Virus record (IMG/VR): IMGVR_UViG_3300010391_000222 | Location: 1 to 64,000 of that record | DNA: 64,000 bases | Direction: 5' to 3' (one strand) | From: a virus | Shown: piece after piece, positions 52,191 to 59,882 of the stretch | How the letters are laid out: every line of letters begins with the position of its first letter | Numbering within the stretch: the first letter of the stretch is position 1 | Made by a program: the position numbers and the translations under genes | The notes under the pieces: model-generated | What the model was told of the DNA's origin: nothing | The model's database searches: none | The model's input: the letters and a program-made list of their open reading frames with translations, nothing else

Positions 52191-52409
52191 ATGGATAATA
52201 AATTTGTACTAAAGTCCCAGACTATCTGGGGTGTCCTATTTGGTTTTGTCGGACTTGCTCTTTCTGTCTTTGGATATCAATTTAGTTCAGGAGCAGAAGC
52301 AGAAATTACCGATGCAGTAGGTAAGACCATTGCAGCAGCCGGTGGTCTATGGGCGCTAGTAGGTCGTTATCGTGTAGGTGACTTGTTCTTCAAGAAACCA
52401 AGTGCCTAA
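52191..52409 (+). CDS. Holin-like small membrane protein
   Basis: The 72-residue protein has two hydrophobic segments, TIWGVLFGFVGLALSVFGY and IAAAGGLWALVGRY (the second shorter), separated by a short acidic loop (SSGAEAEITDAVGK), and a basic end (FFKKPSA). Small two-helix proteins just before spanins are typical class II-like holins. AAGGA lies before the ATG. It would let the cytoplasmic lysozyme at 28213 reach the cell wall. It is on the opposite strand to all flanking genes. Confidence 0.7.
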   Translation: MDNKFVLKSQTIWGVLFGFVGLALSVFGYQFSSGAEAEITDAVGKTIAAAGGLWALVGRYRVGDLFFKKPSA

Positions 52410-52639
52410 TGAGCATCGTAGCTCTAGTTAATGGTATTCTTAGCTTGCTCCAAAGTTTAGTCGCTTGGGGGCAAGCTAGGAAATTATTCAATGAGCATGA
52501 AAGCATAATTGCAGCTACCATCCTTACTAAAGCACTAGAGGATATTAAAATTGCTCGACAAGTTGAGATTGAGCTTAGTCATAAGTTTGACGCTAATCCT
52601 AGCGACGTGTCAAGCAACGACGGCTTTCGTAGAGACTAG
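52409..52639 (+). CDS. Inner-membrane spanin subunit-like (Rz-type)
   Basis: The 76-residue protein starts with a weak hydrophobic helix (IVALVNGILSLLQSLVAWGQ) and continues as a charged helix (LTKALEDIKIARQVEIELSH), ending ANPSDVSSNDGFRRD. The K-x-x-x-(D/N)-P-x-x-(V/L), D-D/N-G-F-R-R-D ending is a recurrent feature of this gene in phages of alphaproteobacteria. It begins at the holin stop (TAATG) and overlaps the lipoprotein gene in another frame, the standard Rz/Rz1 arrangement. Confidence 0.65.
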   Translation: MSIVALVNGILSLLQSLVAWGQARKLFNEHESIIAATILTKALEDIKIARQVEIELSHKFDANPSDVSSNDGFRRD

Positions 52640-52811
52640 ACCTACCAACCCCGTAATCGTCGAGCGAGGCGCGACATTTTGTGAAATAGCTCTACCGTTT
52701 TATTGGTCAAAGTCCGATACGTCCGATACTCAGAAACAAGCGAAAATCCATAACGAAAAGGGAAAAAGATTGCACTGTAACTGGGCTCAATTCGGACCAT
52801 TGCAACCATAG
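52551..52811 (+). CDS. Outer-membrane spanin lipoprotein-like (Rz1-type)
   Basis: The 86-residue protein starts within the preceding gene in a different frame. It has a basic start, a hydrophobic core and a lipobox-like end (LSLVISLTLILATC), so the Cys near residue 20 may be lipidated; Thr at -1 is unusual. The mature part (CEIALPFYWSKSDTSDTQKQ, then KIHNEKGKRLHCNW) matches a conserved phage family often found after holin and Rz genes. Spanins join the membranes during lysis. Confidence 0.65.
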   Translation: MLDKLRLSLVISLTLILATCQATTAFVETRPTNPVIVERGATFCEIALPFYWSKSDTSDTQKQAKIHNEKGKRLHCNWAQFGPLQP

Positions 52812-52905
52812 ACTTCTCTTTTTCTATTTTTTTCCATAATTCATAGAAATCTATATCTTCATAAGGCATTTCTTCTATGATTTCAGTCAGAGATTTTTGT
52901 TGCAT
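52642..52905 (-). CDS. Hypothetical protein, C-terminus antisense to the spanin
   Basis: ATG 52905 gives MQQKSLTEIIEEMPYEDIDF and YELWKKIEKEKSMVAMV. From about 52811 on, the frame runs antisense to the spanin gene, and the residues (SAIFFPFRYGFSLVSEYRTY) look like read-through. The N-terminal 35 residues seem to be a true acidic helical gene; the rest may come from truncation when the lysis genes were inserted. An upstream in-frame ATG at 52938 overlaps the previous gene. Confidence 0.45.
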   Translation of the reverse strand: MQQKSLTEIIEEMPYEDIDFYELWKKIEKEKSMVAMVRIEPSYSAIFFPFRYGFSLVSEYRTYRTLTNKTVELFHKMSRLARRLRGW

Positions 52906-53179
52906 CAGGAACCTCTCTCGCTTGCTTTCTAATTGCATTCACTTCATGAAAGAATGCACTAAGGTACATCTCAAGTATTCTATTGGCTTCAAATCCGTCT
53001 ATGACCATTACAGGTCTTGTAAAAGTGTATTGACCATCAATCATATAATGATCAAAGACAGGATCGTACTTGATCCTAATGATATGTTCTTGTGGTTCAC
53101 TAGCAGGTTTAGTAGTCTTTCCCATTTCAAGATAATTCTCCGCTGCATAGGCCATTTCTTCTTGTATGTTATACGACAT
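52883..53179 (-). CDS. Hypothetical protein
   Basis: The 98-residue protein (MSYNIQEEMAYAAENYLEMG; FDHYMIDGQYTFTRPVMVID) has an alpha/beta style with a helical end (RILEMYLSAFFHEVNAI). It overlaps the membrane protein gene by 11 bases. No family recognised. Confidence 0.5.
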   Translation of the reverse strand: MSYNIQEEMAYAAENYLEMGKTTKPASEPQEHIIRIKYDPVFDHYMIDGQYTFTRPVMVIDGFEANRILEMYLSAFFHEVNAIRKQAREVPDATKISD

Positions 53180-53726
53180 AGATGAACATTCCTATGATGA
53201 ACAATTGCACCATTGCAATCATTATATTAGCTCGCCAGATTGCTTCTATGTCATCTTTAGTAGTAAGAAAATAGAAGTAATTGATTACTGGGTAGCATAT
53301 TCCACTAAGAATATATACAAGGCTAAACCAAGGTACGAGACCCAAGACAACCAAAGCCAAAGGGGCATTCCTGACCATTCCAATAAAACCTTGGCCTGAC
53401 ATATGAAAGCCGAGGAATTCAGTCTCTGACCAATAATCATTGGGAGTATCTTTCCATAATTTAGGCCATAGCCAAGAAGTCAACATTTCAGTATCTTGAG
53501 GCTTTATTCCATGAAGCCACTGTTGCTTCCATGTATTAAAATTATGAATTGCATGAGACCTATCATCGAAGAGAATCAAGGGTATGTACACTGAAGCAAA
53601 TATAAGAATACTTCTCCAAATGAATTGAGTATCTGGAGTAGTTCCAAAGAATACCAATAGAGTAATAAGTATGCTCCATAAAAGTATATGGTACTTGTTA
53701 ATCTGTTCCTTTATTTTCTGTATCAT
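53169..53726 (-). CDS. Four-helix membrane protein
   Basis: ATG 53726 has GAAGG upstream and is preferred over TTG 53744. The 185-residue product has two N-terminal membrane helices (ILLWSILITLLVFFG; WRSILIFASVYIPLILF) with a loop of about 70 residues (FNTWKQQWLHGIKPQDTEML). Two more helices follow (APLALVVLGLVPWFSLVYIL; AIWRANIMIAMVQLFIIGMF). No transporter motif is visible. It may alter the host membrane or exclude other phages. Confidence 0.6.
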   Translation of the reverse strand: MIQKIKEQINKYHILLWSILITLLVFFGTTPDTQFIWRSILIFASVYIPLILFDDRSHAIHNFNTWKQQWLHGIKPQDTEMLTSWLWPKLWKDTPNDYWSETEFLGFHMSGQGFIGMVRNAPLALVVLGLVPWFSLVYILSGICYPVINYFYFLTTKDDIEAIWRANIMIAMVQLFIIGMFIYVV

Positions 53727-53889
53727 GGTAAGATTTACCTTCAATTAAGTCATTAATATCCTTATTTAATTCGATATTAAACATAAGATCGTCAATGACA
53801 TCTAAGAAATCACTACCTAAATTATCGGCATCATGTTGGTCTCTTACATCTTTTAATGCTTTATAAAGCGTCAATAATCTTTGTTCCAT
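53698..53889 (-). CDS. Small acidic protein
   Basis: The 63-residue protein (MEQRLLTLYKALKDVRDQHD; DFLDVIDDLMFNIELN) is acidic and helical and overlaps the membrane protein gene. No function recognised. Confidence 0.5.
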   Translation of the reverse strand: MEQRLLTLYKALKDVRDQHDADNLGSDFLDVIDDLMFNIELNKDINDLIEGKSYHDTENKGTD

Positions 53890-53977
53890 GTCATTATTTA
53901 CTCCTAATAATTAATGGGCTCCGCACAAGAATCATATGCGCTAACTTAGCTTCCCCAACAGAAGGACCCATCCCCAT

Positions 53978-54325
53978 TTAGCTTTTAATAAGTTTCTGTA
54001 TCTCGGGAAGTACTGGAACTACCTTGGCAATTGGCTTAATTTCAAGGATTACCAATGGCCTATTAAGCTTCTGGCTATGATGACTAGCTGCTTCATAGTT
54101 GTCGAAACTATCGAAAGCTAATTTTACTGGGAGACCCCGTACTTTCTGATTGCTCATTGAGGCTTGCATGTCCTTAGGTATAGAATCATTAAGGACCAAT
54201 GGGTCGATTACAGCGAAATAAGACTTCTGTAGGAACTCCCCCTTGGCAAAGACATCTCTTGCTACGACAGAAGGATGTTCCTCGGTAGTTCCCATTGTAG
54301 AACTAGTTTTAAACAAGGTATTCAT
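53978..54325 (-). CDS. Hypothetical protein
   Basis: The 115-residue protein (STMGTTEEHPSVVARDVFAK; SYFAVIDPLVLNDSIPKDMQ) ends in IKPIAKVVPVLPEIQKLIKS. It has short strands and helices and no Cys. It lies after a 12-base gap from the upstream gene. No family recognised. Confidence 0.5.
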   Translation of the reverse strand: MNTLFKTSSTMGTTEEHPSVVARDVFAKGEFLQKSYFAVIDPLVLNDSIPKDMQASMSNQKVRGLPVKLAFDSFDNYEAASHHSQKLNRPLVILEIKPIAKVVPVLPEIQKLIKS

Positions 54326-54336
54326 GTGATTTACTC

Positions 54337-54618
54337 CTAATTATAAGGGTTAAGGCTATTAGAGCCCCGCACAGGCCCTTTGATATCAGGGGTACCTAGA
54401 GTACCTTCTGATCGTCCAGGAGGCTCCTGGAAGCTTCTGAAGAGGATTCTGAGCCTAGCTCGCCTAGCTAGCTCCATCCAAAGAGCATTAACCTCTATAA
54501 AGAGTTTAAAGACCCTTGAATTCTTACCTATGTAATTATCCCTTCTAAGATAATCCTCTAATTTAAATTCTAAATTCATTGCTTTAGTCTGAATTTCTCT
54601 GTCTGTAATTATAGGCAT
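54337..54618 (-). CDS. Hypothetical protein
   Basis: ATG 54618 (MPIITDREIQTKAMNLEFKL) has AAGGA upstream and is preferred over an upstream TTG. The 93-residue protein is basic and helical (FIEVNALWMELARRARLRIL), ending in a Gly/Pro-rich tail. It is first after a 330-base gap, so it may head an early transcript. Confidence 0.5.
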   Translation of the reverse strand: MPIITDREIQTKAMNLEFKLEDYLRRDNYIGKNSRVFKLFIEVNALWMELARRARLRILFRSFQEPPGRSEGTLGTPDIKGPVRGSNSLNPYN

Positions 54619-54654
54619 TGTAAGTATTTCCTTAAAATAGACCCTATATATCAA

Positions 54655-54982
54655 TAGGTTAAAAGATAATCATGGAATAGTTGTATCTACCCTCTTGACT
54701 TTTTAATTATTTGTGATAAACTTACGTGATTGAAGCATCTTAGGAAAGAGCTTACAATCGAATGTTCATAGTTAATTCTTGGATTGAGAAACCGAGAATA
54801 TATTTACCAAGCAAGAGAGTCATTAGACTGACGGTTGATAATGTACCATAGATCAGAGGATAAATCAAGCCAAAAGATGTAGTAGACCTCTGGTTGAGCA
54901 TACTATATATAGTATTTATATGAGCCGCGAGGTAAACCTAGATACTATATATAGTATATCTAGGTTTAATCCGCGTACTAAT
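54655..54982. other. Gene-free region with two 16-bp palindromes and a long inverted repeat
   Basis: No frame longer than about 25 codons is credible here. ATACTATATATAGTAT occurs at 54900-54915 and again at 54942-54957, each followed 12-14 bases later by CCGCG. The second copy is the centre of a longer inverted repeat (AAACCTAGATA, 54933-54966, with TCTAGGTTT). A TTGACT...TAAACT pair faces right near 54692. These could be operators, a replication origin element or a terminator. Confidence 0.5.
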
Positions 54983-56371
54983 CTAGGCATATATAGACCA
55001 CATTGCTTCATCTGAACCATCATCAAAGGGCTTATTTCCTATGGTAATTGTCTTTTTATCGTTATAATGAGACCTATTATACATATATTCGCTTGCTTGA
55101 TCAAAGTTATTTTGAAGCCAATCGTAAATAGCTTGCTTACCACCAAAGACACCATTGTTATACAACCATGCAGCAGCTTCATCAGGATAAGTAAGGACCC
55201 AATCTAATACTTCTGATTTATTCATCAATGCAAAATCTTTGGTATCTAAGATTCGTTCCTTCTCTTTGACAAATGCACTCATTGAAGAAGATTCTAAAGA
55301 ATCTTTTTCCTTGGATTCTACTGTAACTTGACTTTTAGTTTTTAATTCTAATAGGTCTTGTTGAGCAAGATGATTACTAATAATCTTTAGTGCGTCTCTT
55401 TGTTGCGATTCTTCGAATCGGCTCTCTACCATCTTGCGTTGCATTAGACCTACGACCATATCGAATCTCATGGTATCTTTGTTAGTATCTCTAATCCAGC
55501 CATATCCCCAATTAGGTCCTCCCTGCGTTCTCTTTGCAATAAGATATTCTCCCTCTTTAAGTTGACCTTTGATTTCATCAGTGATGTCAATTTCAGGAGG
55601 ATAAAGGGAATTGATAGTAGTAGCATACCCACGAGAATCAATGGAAGTAGCATGAGGATTACCATGATTACTAAGGTCCACCACAGTACTTTTAGACGGT
55701 TCTCCAGCATTATTATGGATATTATGATGTTGGTTCTTCCATTGATCTCCTATAAAGGAAGAAGCTCTATTGCTTCTATAATGAGGAGTATCCAAGGAAT
55801 ATCTATTGGAATACCAGACACCAGGAGCTTCTTTCTCGTTTGTATGCCCTTCTTTTTCATTGAAGATTATTACTCGTGAATCTCCAAGAATAAATAGTAA
55901 TTTATTATGTTTACCTACATCTCGTTCTACTAGTCTCTTGAACCCGGTATTGAATATAATATCTGGTTTTTCTTTAATGATAGGTTTTAATATTTCGTCT
56001 ACATAGACAGCAGTATCGCTTCTAGGATCGTTACTTTTCCATATACCTGTCCCTGAAATCACTCCATTATGCATCAAAGCTAGGTCCATCTGATCTCCTA
56101 GTTGAAGACTAAGGATTTCAAATGGATGAAGATTGTCATGAGACTTTTCTCCATGTGTCCTAAATCTAAAATGTACTGCTACAGGAGCTTCTTTCGGTAC
56201 TAGTTCAAAGACTCTTTTGAATGTCTCGAATGAGGACATTCTCTTGCAGTAATGCAACTTGTTGTCCTGAGCAAAGACAATACCCCAACCATCCCCATTG
56301 TTTATATGAGCATTACGCAGACTATTGGGTACTATTAGACTCTTCTTTGGTGCATAAGCGATCAGACACAT
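54983..56371 (-). CDS. Class II glutamine amidotransferase-type protein
   Basis: The 462-residue protein starts MCLIAYAPKK; once Met is removed, Cys2 becomes the N-terminal nucleophile of class II glutamine amidotransferases (Ntn hydrolases). Other family marks are NNGDGWGIVFAQ, AVHFRFRTHGEKS, DNLHPFEI and LALMHNGVISG, which form the glutamine pocket. The C-terminal half (EYLIAKRTQGGPNWGYGWIR and a Lys/Glu helix) is of unknown type. It would free ammonia from glutamine for a partner. The partner is probably the amidoligase two genes upstream, with only a micro-peptide between. AAGGA lies before the ATG. Confidence 0.75.
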   Translation of the reverse strand: MCLIAYAPKKSLIVPNSLRNAHINNGDGWGIVFAQDNKLHYCKRMSSFETFKRVFELVPKEAPVAVHFRFRTHGEKSHDNLHPFEILSLQLGDQMDLALMHNGVISGTGIWKSNDPRSDTAVYVDEILKPIIKEKPDIIFNTGFKRLVERDVGKHNKLLFILGDSRVIIFNEKEGHTNEKEAPGVWYSNRYSLDTPHYRSNRASSFIGDQWKNQHHNIHNNAGEPSKSTVVDLSNHGNPHATSIDSRGYATTINSLYPPEIDITDEIKGQLKEGEYLIAKRTQGGPNWGYGWIRDTNKDTMRFDMVVGLMQRKMVESRFEESQQRDALKIISNHLAQQDLLELKTKSQVTVESKEKDSLESSSMSAFVKEKERILDTKDFALMNKSEVLDWVLTYPDEAAAWLYNNGVFGGKQAIYDWLQNNFDQASEYMYNRSHYNDKKTITIGNKPFDDGSDEAMWSIYA

Positions 56372-56377
56372 CAGTTG

Positions 56378-56458
56378 TTATTCCTTTGATATTCTTCCAA
56401 CTATAAATCCTAAAATAAATATTATAAATATAATTAGTCCAAATGCAATTTCTTCCAT
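56378..56458 (-). CDS. Membrane micro-peptide (26 aa) between amidoligase and amidotransferase
   Basis: ATG 56458 shares a base with the amidoligase stop (TAATG), and GAGGAGG in the end of that gene provides its ribosome site. The product, MEEIAFGLIIFIIFILGFIV then GRISKE, is one membrane helix with acidic N- and basic C-terminus, giving a definite orientation. Its place suggests that it anchors or regulates the two enzymes. Confidence 0.6.
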   Translation of the reverse strand: MEEIAFGLIIFIIFILGFIVGRISKE

Positions 56459-58854
56459 TAGGCTACCTCCTCATATTCCTTGCTATACTTAGAGTTAAAG
56501 ACATGTACAGTATTGATGTATTTCTTCTTTTCCAGCCATTTAGTAAGCCATTTGTATTGTCCTCTATTATGCGCACACCATGTAACAAAGGCATTTACTG
56601 CCTTAGTTCCTTGTATATCTTTATTGGAAGCAATGTTGCACCAAGTAACTAGGGCATGTACAAAGTCTATATTCTTCATGAATCCTGCCTTAGCTACATT
56701 ACTTCTGAATATTCTTATTTCTATAGTAGGTTTTCCATTGGTATTAAGATTTATTGCTTCTCGTTCTATACCAGGAGTAAACCTAGGTAGAATTCTATGG
56801 TCTGTAGACAAGGCTTTACCTTGTTTGATCTTTTTGTCTACAATCTTGGCATATCTGGACTCTTTTCGTCCTGCAATATCTTCAATAAATACTCTATTGT
56901 TAGGATCACCTGTGAATTGTAAAAGTCTACCTAATTGTAATTGATTTATTGCTGCCTTGGAAATATGGATGTGTATTCCACAACTAGGTCTTTCGTTTTC
57001 TCCATTATTTGACCATCCTGCAAGGAATGTACTAGGTGCAAGGTCTTTTTCATTATCGGGGTAGTCTTCCTTGAAAAATCCTTCCCATGCTTCGGTCATA
57101 TGCCATCTATGCGTTCCTGGAACTGAGACTATTTCAAAACCGCTTATATGTTCATTTATTATACTGATATCCGATTTCATGATACCAATACCTTTTTTAT
57201 TCAAGAATTCATTTATGATAGATGCACAAAATGTCTGAGCTTCGTAAGCTCTACGATCTATATTCGAAAGACCCGATTGTTTTAATATGTCATGAATGTA
57301 CTTAGAAGGAGTTACTTCAAGTTCGATACCCATGTACATAGTCTTGTCTATTTCTTTAGACCCAGGATGATAGAGACTATTAGGGTTTTTGATTATTTCT
57401 ATTACAGGTTTTTCACCTTTGGCTAATCTATGATAACCTTCTTTTGAACTGGGATGATATGTAAGAGGATTAGCAGTATATTGCTTTATGAAATTATTTA
57501 ATCTAACGCCTCTACCACCTTGTCTATAAAGTATCTCATAACACATAGTACATAGATATAAAGGTTTCTTTGTTTCTTCAAATGGTTTCCCATTGCTATA
57601 ATTTATTGCATACCATCCTTGCGTCCAAACTTGAACAACAGGTCTTGTTACAACTACTTGTTCAACTAAATCAGAGCCTCCTAATTTTTTATTTATTAAA
57701 ACCTTAATAGACTCAATAATTTGATCTTTAGTAGCTCTTATAGGTATTACCGCAAGATTTCTTACAGATAATTTCCCCAGAAGAAATTCTTTTACTCTAG
57801 CATCAGGACTTACATTATATATTTCATGGCAATGATGTAAGGTTTCACAACAAAGACATGTAACAAATAATCTTTGATCTACTAGTCTTTTCGGTATGAA
57901 ATCATTAGGAGCATCACTTAAATATACAATTCCTTCATGTAAATATTCAAATCTATGCGTCCAATTAGAATGGTACAAAGTATTTTCTTCAAAAGGCTCT
58001 TTAGTTACTTTGTAGTACAAATTTTGCATCCATATTAGAAAATTTCTATGGTCCATACGTAAAGAATATCTTAGGTTTTTAGGAAAGTATCTTCGCCAGA
58101 TAAAAACCTGATTATCATGAATAGGCATTATATCTTTTATTATAGTTCTATAATCAAGAAAATCATTTGTACTAAGTCCTGCTTTAGTAGCTAGTGTATT
58201 TACTAGTTGTATACTTGTAAGATTCTTCCATTCACGGTCTATTGCATTATATTGATTTTTCCTTGCATTAGATATCCTATTATAGATACATTGTAAATAA
58301 TCGACTAAAGTAGTCTCGATTAGTAGAGGTTTATTTTTATTTTCTTCATATTTCTTGAGATCATTACGATATTTCCACCATATTTCTTTTATTGGAATCG
58401 GGATTACATCTTTGGAAACTGGTTGCCATGTCTGTGTCCAGGTATCGAACATTAACCAACTAAAATCTTTTAAGACATCTTCAATCTTATATATACACAT
58501 ATCTTCGATAACATTATAAGACTTTGTATTTACTTCACGAGGACTTAAAGGTTTAGAATTTATTACTCTTACAGTAAATTTATTTTGTTTGTTCCTTAGA
58601 GCTTTAATTATATTTCTTATATCACTAAGTTTAAATAAGATTTGATCTTTATTTAAATTATTTAGCTTTGAGTCCCAACCTATGTCAGGTTCTTTTTGTA
58701 GTGTTGTTGCCATCGGAGGATTACCGTCGGTAAGAGTTCTTGTAGTATTTAGACCTATTGTATAGGTATAGGTTCTATTAATCCAAGTATTCCAAGTATT
58801 TTGATCAGTTAGATACTCACCATCGTTATAGATAAGACGATTATTAGGAGGCAT
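56458..58854 (-). CDS. Amidoligase-domain protein with long N-terminal extension
   Basis: The 798-residue protein has an N-terminal half of unknown kind with two Cys groups (VTCLCCETLHHC; LCTMCYEILYRQ), possibly a zinc ribbon. The C-terminal part, about residues 505-720, carries the amidoligase set: TMYMGIELEVTPS, GFEIVSVPGTHRWH, RPSCGIHIHISKA and GKPTIEIRIFRSN. These Glu/His/Arg residues bind ATP and metal in the glutamine-synthetase-like fold. Such enzymes are predicted to ligate amines to peptide carboxylates. It starts a three-gene unit with the micro-peptide and amidotransferase. Confidence 0.72.
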   Translation of the reverse strand: MPPNNRLIYNDGEYLTDQNTWNTWINRTYTYTIGLNTTRTLTDGNPPMATTLQKEPDIGWDSKLNNLNKDQILFKLSDIRNIIKALRNKQNKFTVRVINSKPLSPREVNTKSYNVIEDMCIYKIEDVLKDFSWLMFDTWTQTWQPVSKDVIPIPIKEIWWKYRNDLKKYEENKNKPLLIETTLVDYLQCIYNRISNARKNQYNAIDREWKNLTSIQLVNTLATKAGLSTNDFLDYRTIIKDIMPIHDNQVFIWRRYFPKNLRYSLRMDHRNFLIWMQNLYYKVTKEPFEENTLYHSNWTHRFEYLHEGIVYLSDAPNDFIPKRLVDQRLFVTCLCCETLHHCHEIYNVSPDARVKEFLLGKLSVRNLAVIPIRATKDQIIESIKVLINKKLGGSDLVEQVVVTRPVVQVWTQGWYAINYSNGKPFEETKKPLYLCTMCYEILYRQGGRGVRLNNFIKQYTANPLTYHPSSKEGYHRLAKGEKPVIEIIKNPNSLYHPGSKEIDKTMYMGIELEVTPSKYIHDILKQSGLSNIDRRAYEAQTFCASIINEFLNKKGIGIMKSDISIINEHISGFEIVSVPGTHRWHMTEAWEGFFKEDYPDNEKDLAPSTFLAGWSNNGENERPSCGIHIHISKAAINQLQLGRLLQFTGDPNNRVFIEDIAGRKESRYAKIVDKKIKQGKALSTDHRILPRFTPGIEREAINLNTNGKPTIEIRIFRSNVAKAGFMKNIDFVHALVTWCNIASNKDIQGTKAVNAFVTWCAHNRGQYKWLTKWLEKKKYINTVHVFNSKYSKEYEEVA

Positions 58855-58899
58855 AAAGTTACATTCCTCATATTTCTAATGAATTTATCTAAGGGAATA

Positions 58900-59124
58900 T
58901 TAAGCATCTTGTTTATATCTTTCTATAGTTTGTTTTAAAGTCAAAGCATTTCTTATTTCACCTTTATATAAAGGGCGTGGTCCATCTGATAAATTATTAA
59001 ATTCTAATTCATTTTCTAATTCAATAGCTTTTTCTGCTGCTTCAATTGTCTTGAACAATTTAAATTCAGCACTCCCATCTCCACAATCTTGAATTATGTA
59101 ATAACATAGCGGTTTATTGGTCAT
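58900..59124 (-). CDS. Hypothetical protein
   Basis: The 74-residue protein (CYYIIQDCGDGSAEFKLFKT; ALTLKQTIERYKQDA) has an alpha/beta pattern with two Cys. It lies 45 bases after the amidoligase start region and before the tRNA. No family recognised. Confidence 0.5.
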   Translation of the reverse strand: MTNKPLCYYIIQDCGDGSAEFKLFKTIEAAEKAIELENELEFNNLSDGPRPLYKGEIRNALTLKQTIERYKQDA

Positions 59125-59145
59125 TGAAAATTCCTTGAAAAAGAG

Positions 59146-59172
59146 AAGGGGCTGCCTTTTGAACAGCCCCTT
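59146..59172 (-). terminator. Terminator hairpin downstream of tRNA
   Basis: AAGGGGCTG (59146-59154) pairs with CAGCCCCTT (59164-59172) over a 9-base loop. On the leftward transcript the stem is followed by TTCTCTTTTTC, so it should end or process the tRNA-Thr transcript. Confidence 0.7.
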
Positions 59173-59180
59173 GATTTAAT

Positions 59181-59256
59181 TGGTTCTCAAGGTAGGATTC
59201 GAACCCACTTCTTCCTCTTTACAAAAGAGGGCTTCACCTAGCAAAGCTTCTTGAGA
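59181..59256 (-). tRNA. tRNA-Thr (UGU anticodon)
   Basis: The 76-base sequence folds as a cloverleaf with encoded CCA: acceptor TCTCAAG/CTTGAGA, D-stem GCTT/AAGC with GG in the loop, anticodon stem CCTCT/AGAGG with loop TTTGTAA (TGT), a 5-base variable loop, and T-arm GTGGG-TTCGAAT-CCTAC. Base 8 is A instead of U, position 26 is absent, and the acceptor can be extended by one more T-A pair. It decodes ACA, frequent in this AT-rich genome. The T-loop is canonical. Confidence 0.85.
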
Positions 59257-59266
59257 ATACTAGGGC

Positions 59267-59584
59267 TTAACGTGTATTCCAAGCAGGGTTCTGACCACGG
59301 AAAGCCTTGACTCGCGCAAGCGCACGCTTCAGGGGATTATAGTCGTTACCTACTGCTTTCTTAAGCGCATCAATGTCCCGCTTAAGATTATCCATATGGG
59401 ACTTACGCAGGAAAGATACAAAGAAAGCCTCATTAAGGCCGTTCGCAGCATCACGCTGCGCCGGGGTCTTAAAGTAGCCATCCAAGATCATTCCCTTTAG
59501 ATGCACTGCTTCATCTACTGAGTCAACGGTAGGAACCTCTGCATCATGTTCTACCTTTGGCTTCTTTTCACGTAGTACAATCAT
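59267..59584 (-). CDS. Hypothetical protein
   Basis: The 105-residue protein (VDSVDEAVHLKGMILDGYFK; SFLRKSHMDNLKRDIDALKK) is helical, with a PLKRALARVKAFRGQNPAWN basic end. It is somewhat richer in GC than its surroundings. It has GAGGAG before the ATG and a promoter-like site about 80 bases upstream. It was probably expressed early, but this is inferred. Confidence 0.55.
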   Translation of the reverse strand: MIVLREKKPKVEHDAEVPTVDSVDEAVHLKGMILDGYFKTPAQRDAANGLNEAFFVSFLRKSHMDNLKRDIDALKKAVGNDYNPLKRALARVKAFRGQNPAWNTR

Positions 59585-59643
59585 TTAGTTTACTCCTCTA
59601 TTGGGTTCATCTAGAATAACCCATGATTCTTGGTTTTTTAATA

Positions 59644-59699
59644 TTCCCTTATAATATCAAACCAAGATAAATAAAACTTCTTATAAGGGAAAGAGTCAA
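59644..59699 (-). promoter_or_regulatory. Promoter-like site with 11-bp inverted repeat
   Basis: TTGACT (59699-59694), a 17-bp spacer and TTTTAT (59676-59671) face the 59267 gene. TTCCCTTATAA (59644-59654) and TTATAAGGGAA (59681-59691) are exact inverted arms; the right one lies between -35 and -10, as an operator would. A small TGGGTT/AACCCA hairpin follows in the leader. Confidence 0.45.
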
Positions 59700-59882
59700 C
59701 TAATGTTGTAAATTAGACCACATATCTGTATATTCTTTTAGAAATGTAAGAGCATGACTAGAATTTAATTTCATAGGTAGTTTATCTGATATTTCCATTA
59801 GCCAAGTACAATAATCTTTCAAAATTTCTGCTTCAGATAAATTTAAAATTAATGTATAGGTTTTTTCAGATTGCATTTTCAT
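59700..59882 (-). CDS. Hypothetical protein
   Basis: The 60-residue protein (QSEKTYTLILNLSEAEILKD; HALTFLKEYTDMWSNLQH) has a strand followed by two helices. AAGGA precedes the ATG. No function recognised. Confidence 0.5.
   Translation of the reverse strand: MKMQSEKTYTLILNLSEAEILKDYCTWLMEISDKLPMKLNSSHALTFLKEYTDMWSNLQH

Noticed and set aside
53166-53399. 77-codon plus-strand frame opposite the membrane protein
   Set aside because: It is antisense to clear membrane helices of the 53169-53726 gene and lacks a ribosome site.
54692-54960. Rightward small RNA from a TTGACT-TAAACT pair to the hairpin near 54950
   Set aside because: The -10 is weak, the end hairpin has no U tract, and nothing else marks a transcript; kept only as a note in the region entry.
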